Assembly (NCBI GenBank): GCA_047618115.1
Contig: JBLHKV010000142.1
Coordinates: 1 to 9,977 of the forward strand
Origin: CALJGI01 sp047618115
Lineage (GTDB): Bacteria > Pseudomonadota > Gammaproteobacteria > Pseudomonadales > Halieaceae
Length of the DNA: 9,977 bases
Direction: 5' to 3'
The notes beneath the pieces are model-generated. The model ran no database searches. It was not told the DNA's origin and was given only the letters and a program-made list of their open reading frames with translations. How positions within the stretch are numbered: position 1 is the first letter of the stretch; each line of letters starts with the position of its first letter. Shown one piece after another: positions 7,090 to 9,977 of this stretch. A program made the translations under genes and the position numbers.

Positions 7090-8102
7090 AAGAAACTGCC
7101 ATTTACCCGGTGCTGGTACTGCTAAGCGTGCTACTGCCGGCAATCCCTATTACGGTTTTGGCTGCGCCCGCAGCAACGCCTAAAGCCATTTTTGTCATTT
7201 TGGACGGCATTCCCGCCGATGTTATCGAAAGAACAGCTACTCCATACCTCGATGAGATCAGCGGCGAACACGGCTATACCAGAACCTATACCGGCGGGAT
7301 CAAGGGTGAGGTGTCGGAAAGCCTCACCATCTCGGCCACTGGATATAACAACTTACTAACGGGTACCTGGTCAAATAAACACAATGTGCTGAGCAACGAC
7401 ATTAACAATCCGAACTATGACTACTGGGATATATTCCGGATCGCCAAAGCCCACAATCCCGCGCTGCACACCGCGATTTTTTCGACGTGGACCGACAATC
7501 GAACCAAGCTGCTCGGCGACGGACTGGAGCAGGCGGGAGGTAAAAAATTCAACTACAGCTTCGACGGCTTTGAGCTCGACGAGGAGGAATTTCCCCACGA
7601 CCTCAAATCTCTTTACATCAGAAACATCGACGAGCACGTAACTGCCGGAGCAGTCCGCTATATTAGCGACGTTGGCCCCGATCTCTCGTGGGTTTACCTG
7701 CAATATACCGACGATATTGGCCACTGGTTCGGCGACAGCCCTGAACTGACTGCTGCGGTGCAGCTGATGGATGATCGGGTGGGCAGAATCTGGCGCGCCG
7801 TACAAAATCGCAGCAAAGAAACGGGCGAGGACTGGCTGATGATTGTTACTACCGATCACGGCAGAGACGCGGCTAGCGGGCGCCACCACGGCGATCAATC
7901 GGACCGGGAACGGACAACCTGGATGGCGACAAACAGCGACAGACTCAATGCGCGGTACGCGCAGCTGCCCGCCGCTGTCGACCTACTTCCCTCGCTGGCG
8001 AGCCACCTTCAGTTATCGATTCCAGCTGCAATTGCAGAGCAACTAGATGGGCAGAGTTTTATCAACCCTGCAGGTACTACTCCCGCTGCAGTCATCGATT
8101 AA
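7086..8102 (+). CDS. exported alkaline-phosphatase-superfamily phosphodiesterase / nucleotide pyrophosphatase-like
   Basis: A 338-residue periplasmic or secreted hydrolase. It begins at TTG (7086-7088), overlapping the betA TGA in a TTGA arrangement, so re-initiation after betA is likely. No in-frame ATG precedes the signal peptide, and later GTG codons would lose its charged head. The signal peptide has a Lys, a long hydrophobic stretch, and a cleavage site near VLA-A (26/27). Metal and nucleophile elements of type I phosphodiesterases occur in order: D40 (VILDG), a Ser/Thr nucleophile site in TISATGYNNLLTG (81-93, probably S83), D209/D210 and H213 (YTDDIGHWFG), D257 and H258 (TTDHGRD), and H267/H268 (GRHHGDQ). 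This fits the two-zinc phosphodiesterase/phosphatase fold. The family includes choline-releasing phosphodiesterases such as animal NPP6, and the tie to betA makes a choline phosphoester an attractive but unproven substrate. The substrate is otherwise unknown. Confidence 0.85.
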   Translation: MKETAIYPVLVLLSVLLPAIPITVLAAPAATPKAIFVILDGIPADVIERTATPYLDEISGEHGYTRTYTGGIKGEVSESLTISATGYNNLLTGTWSNKHNVLSNDINNPNYDYWDIFRIAKAHNPALHTAIFSTWTDNRTKLLGDGLEQAGGKKFNYSFDGFELDEEEFPHDLKSLYIRNIDEHVTAGAVRYISDVGPDLSWVYLQYTDDIGHWFGDSPELTAAVQLMDDRVGRIWRAVQNRSKETGEDWLMIVTTDHGRDAASGRHHGDQSDRERTTWMATNSDRLNARYAQLPAAVDLLPSLASHLQLSIPAAIAEQLDGQSFINPAGTTPAAVID

Positions 8103-8112
8103 AACCCATTGT

Positions 8113-9732
8113 CTACTTGATAATCCAGCTACCCGCCTCCGTCCAGGGGTCGACCTCGGGGAACTTCTGCATGTGAATCTCGGGAGATTCATAGTGCGGC
8201 TGATAGCGAAGATCGAATTTTGCGGCCTTCACCACCGAAATGCACAGCAACAAGGCGACCGGTAACAACGGCGCTCCAGCTACGATGCTGGCGGTTTGAA
8301 GGGTTTCCAAACCACCCAGGAATAGCAGCGCGATGGGCAGGGCACTCAAGGCACAGGCCCAGAACATCCGATTCCAGCGCATGGGTTCATCGTCCACCCT
8401 GTTTTGCACTACCGAGGCGAGAATATAGGAAATGGAGTCGAAGGTAGTGGCGGTAAAAATGGTTGCCAACACCGTGAACACCACTATCACAAAAGTAGAT
8501 AACGGTAGCTCCCGGAGCATAGCAAAAATAGCTGCAGTGGGCGTTTCAGTATTGAGAATGTTCACCACATCCAACTGACCTGACAGTTGCAGATAGATCC
8601 CGTAATTACCCAAAATCATGAAGAATAGGAAGCATCCGAAACTACCAAAGAACAAAGACCCCATCACCATGCCGCGAATAGTACGGCCTCGGGAAATGCG
8701 CGCTATAAACAAGCCGACGCTGGGTGCAAAAGCGAGCCACCACGCCCAGTAGAATATAGTCCAGGTCTGCGGAAAGCCGGTATCTGCGAAGCCTTCGAAC
8801 CGTCCAAAGGGTTCCATCCAGGTGGCCATATGGATGAGGTTGGACAACACTCTACCCATAGCGTCCAACCCGGTTTCAGCCAAGAACACAGTGGGGCCAG
8901 CCAAAAATACGAAACCCAGGAGCAATAGCGCCAGCCAAAGATTGATATTGGACAGCACCTGTATGCCCTTTTTCAGGCCTGAGAATGCGCTGTAGCCAAA
9001 TATGGCGGTACAGATGATTAAGGCGACAATCTGCATGTGCATATTTTTGGGAAAACCAAACAATTCGTGGATGCCCTCGTTGATCAGAGGTGCCGCCAGA
9101 CCCAGGGTGGTGGCCGCTCCCCCCAGCATGCCAAATACAAACATCACATCGAGTATCTTTCCCAGCACGCCGTGGCCGTGACGTTCGCCCAGAACGGGTA
9201 GCAAGGCCTCGGATATTTTCAAGACCGGGCGCTTGCGAACGTAGTAAAAATACGCGATCGGCAAAGCCGGGATCAGGTAAATAGACCACGCTAGCGGTCC
9301 CCAGTGAAATATTCCGTAGGCCGACGCCCACTGGATCGCCTCGACGGAGCCAGCTTCAAGATTGAACGGCGGTGCCTGATAATAGTAGGCCCACTCGATC
9401 ATTCCCCAATACATGATTGACGCGCCAATGCCGGCACAAAATAGCATGGCCGCCCAGGAACCGGTCGAGAACTCGGGCTCTTCGTTGGGGTCTCCCAGCG
9501 AAATTTGACCGATATCGCTCATGCAGATGTAGATCATAAAACCAAACGCGCCCAGGCCCATCATCAGGTATAGCGAGCCCACCGTGTTGGTTACGGAGTC
9601 ACGGGCCACATTTACCCACGCGGCACCCTGCTCTGGAAAAACGATCAGCGGTATAGTAACGAGCAGCAATAAACCCAGCGAACCAAAAAATGTGGGCTTA
9701 TCGATTAGCTCAAAAGACTTCGAAATATCCAT
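8113..9732 (-). CDS. BCCT-family quaternary-amine transporter, CaiT/BetP-like
   Basis: A 539-residue inner-membrane carrier with about twelve hydrophobic segments. BCCT carriers move betaine, choline, carnitine or related trimethylammonium compounds. Marks: the TM3 region AGIGASIMYWGMIEW (100-114), FHWGPLAWSIY (142-152), and the signature FYWAWWLAFAPSVGLFIARISRGRT (327-351), which carries the substrate-binding tryptophan box. The box reads W331-W332-x-x-F335; BetP has a Trp and CaiT a Tyr at the third place. The TM8 stretch TATTFDS (427-433) keeps the Thr/hydroxyl pair (T429, T430) that binds sodium in BetP and is lost in CaiT. The BetT-type Asp of TM3 is absent (S105 there). The C-terminal tail is short, without a long osmosensory extension. 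AAGGTAG precedes the ATG by about 8 nt. It converges on the phosphodiesterase gene with a 10-bp gap and diverges from a gamma-butyrobetaine-hydroxylase-like gene. Exact substrate and coupling ion are inferred only. Confidence 0.9.
   Translation of the reverse strand: MDISKSFELIDKPTFFGSLGLLLLVTIPLIVFPEQGAAWVNVARDSVTNTVGSLYLMMGLGAFGFMIYICMSDIGQISLGDPNEEPEFSTGSWAAMLFCAGIGASIMYWGMIEWAYYYQAPPFNLEAGSVEAIQWASAYGIFHWGPLAWSIYLIPALPIAYFYYVRKRPVLKISEALLPVLGERHGHGVLGKILDVMFVFGMLGGAATTLGLAAPLINEGIHELFGFPKNMHMQIVALIICTAIFGYSAFSGLKKGIQVLSNINLWLALLLLGFVFLAGPTVFLAETGLDAMGRVLSNLIHMATWMEPFGRFEGFADTGFPQTWTIFYWAWWLAFAPSVGLFIARISRGRTIRGMVMGSLFFGSFGCFLFFMILGNYGIYLQLSGQLDVVNILNTETPTAAIFAMLRELPLSTFVIVVFTVLATIFTATTFDSISYILASVVQNRVDDEPMRWNRMFWACALSALPIALLFLGGLETLQTASIVAGAPLLPVALLLCISVVKAAKFDLRYQPHYESPEIHMQKFPEVDPWTEAGSWIIK
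8174..8191. repeat. perfect 8-bp inverted repeat near the 3' ends of two convergent genes
   Basis: TGAATCTC (8174-8181) and GAGATTCA (8184-8191) are perfect complements around a GG centre. The repeat lies inside the 3' coding part of the BCCT gene, about 70 nt past the phosphodiesterase stop on the plus strand. It could fold in either transcript. No T-run follows on either strand, so it is not a standard intrinsic terminator. Confidence 0.45.
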
Positions 9733-9881
9733 TCAGACTACCTTATAGTTATTTATTTTCGAATGACCTACCCCACCACCCTAATGGAAATGCACCCGGT
9801 GTAACAGAGCTCATTGGTTTGAGACGCATAATGGGTATACTGGCCGCAAATTGGCCTGTATCAGCTATCGGAAGTTCAGCC
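9733..9881. promoter_or_regulatory. divergent intergenic region between BCCT transporter and GBBH-like gene
   Basis: These 149 bases separate two divergent genes that probably share a substrate class. The plus-strand promoter candidate is listed separately. On the minus strand, an A/T-rich patch (9741-9760) lies just before the transporter start, but I cannot fit a credible -10/-35 pair. A CACC-C-GGTG dyad sits at 9793-9801, and TGGCC repeats at 9841-9845 and 9852-9856. These are short possible operator elements without further support. Confidence 0.45.
9814..9841 (+). promoter_or_regulatory. candidate sigma-70 promoter for the GBBH-like gene
   Basis: TATACT at 9836-9841 matches the -10 consensus at five of six bases. 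A weak TTGGTT -35 (9814-9819) lies 16 nt upstream. Transcription from about 9848 would give a leader of roughly 34 nt to the ATG at 9882 and would exclude the upstream in-frame ATG at 9831. This is a visual match only. Confidence 0.35.
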
Positions 9882-9977
9882 ATGCCTATAAAAGCCAGCC
9901 TTGTCGAACAGGGGCAAAACAGCCTCACCTTGCAATGGAGTGATGGCAGCCAAACTACCTATGACTACCTTTGGTTA
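9882..9977 (+). CDS. gamma-butyrobetaine hydroxylase-like protein (N-terminal fragment at window edge)
   Basis: Thirty-two codons are visible before the right edge. The peptide begins MPIKASLVEQGQNSLTLQW and continues SDGSQTTYDYLWL. The pattern of a strand ending in W-S-D-G, followed by Y-x-x-x-W-L, is the hallmark of the GBBH-like N-terminal domain (PF06155/DUF971), in which WLRDNC usually follows. That domain precedes the TauD-like Fe(II)/2-oxoglutarate dioxygenase in gamma-butyrobetaine hydroxylase and trimethyllysine dioxygenase, and also occurs as a small stand-alone DUF971 protein. The divergent BCCT carrier favours the dioxygenase, which makes L-carnitine from gamma-butyrobetaine. A GGAAG box lies about 7 nt before the ATG. 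An in-frame ATG at 9831 would add 17 residues but lacks a good ribosome binding site and overlaps a promoter candidate. The catalytic domain is not in view, so the enzyme call is provisional. Confidence 0.65.
   Translation, partial: MPIKASLVEQGQNSLTLQWSDGSQTTYDYLWL

Noticed and set aside
7371..7898. Minus-strand open frame of 175 codons opposite the phosphodiesterase gene
   Set aside because: It is antisense to the metal-binding motifs of a clear enzyme, has no ribosome binding site and no recognisable domain.
8876..9331. Minus-strand open frame of 151 codons inside the BCCT gene in another frame
   Set aside because: It overlaps conserved transmembrane coding sequence in the main frame and reads as soluble Arg/Gly-rich sequence; a shadow.
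9831..9881. In-frame ATG at 9831 as the start of the GBBH-like gene
   Set aside because: It lacks a good ribosome binding site, overlaps a -10-like TATACT region, and adds 17 residues not expected before the domain. The ATG at 9882 has GGAAG upstream.

Overview
The window reads as chromosomal DNA of a Gram-negative, probably gammaproteobacterial heterotroph. Evidence is two lipobox lipoproteins, a BetA-type choline dehydrogenase close to the proteobacterial enzymes, a BCCT transporter, tight gene packing and moderately high GC by eye. The marine or aquatic origin is my inference from this gene mix. There are no rRNA, tRNA, CRISPR or mobile-element signals, and no gene looks broken. The two end genes are cut by the window edges.

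Left half (1-5290, minus strand): one compact operon read right to left. It starts with a FAD-dependent oxidoreductase of the FAD_oxidored type (5290-3929), then an MFS transporter (3899-2613), a 777-residue CehA/McbA-type PHP metallohydrolase lipoprotein (2609-276), and the start of an alpha/beta-hydrolase (PAF-acetylhydrolase-like) lipoprotein (273 to beyond base 1). Gaps of 29, 3 and 2 nt imply co-transcription and translational coupling. The set looks like an uncharacterised catabolic unit: two envelope-anchored hydrolases, one permease and one cytoplasmic flavoenzyme. Its substrate cannot be read from the sequence.

Middle and right (5410-9977): a divergent plus-strand pair, choline dehydrogenase betA (5410-7089) and an exported alkaline-phosphatase-superfamily phosphodiesterase (7086-8102). 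The phosphodiesterase starts at a TTG that overlaps the betA stop. It converges, with only 10 bp between stops, on a minus-strand BCCT transporter (9732-8113) that resembles CaiT but keeps BetP-like hydroxyl residues at the presumed sodium site. Divergent from the transporter, at the right edge, is the beginning of a gene resembling the N-terminal domain of gamma-butyrobetaine hydroxylase (9882 onward).

Together, the right half looks like a quaternary-amine (choline, carnitine or butyrobetaine) island: release of a choline-type head group in the periplasm, uptake by the BCCT carrier, and oxidation or hydroxylation in the cell. No betB, betI or betT-type neighbour is present and no regulator lies in the window. 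The two most interesting points are the uncharacterised FAD oxidoreductase-MFS-CehA-hydrolase operon and the coupling of betA to an exported phosphodiesterase. No intergenic stretch exceeds 300 bases; the longest are 9733-9881 and 5291-5409, both divergent promoter regions.
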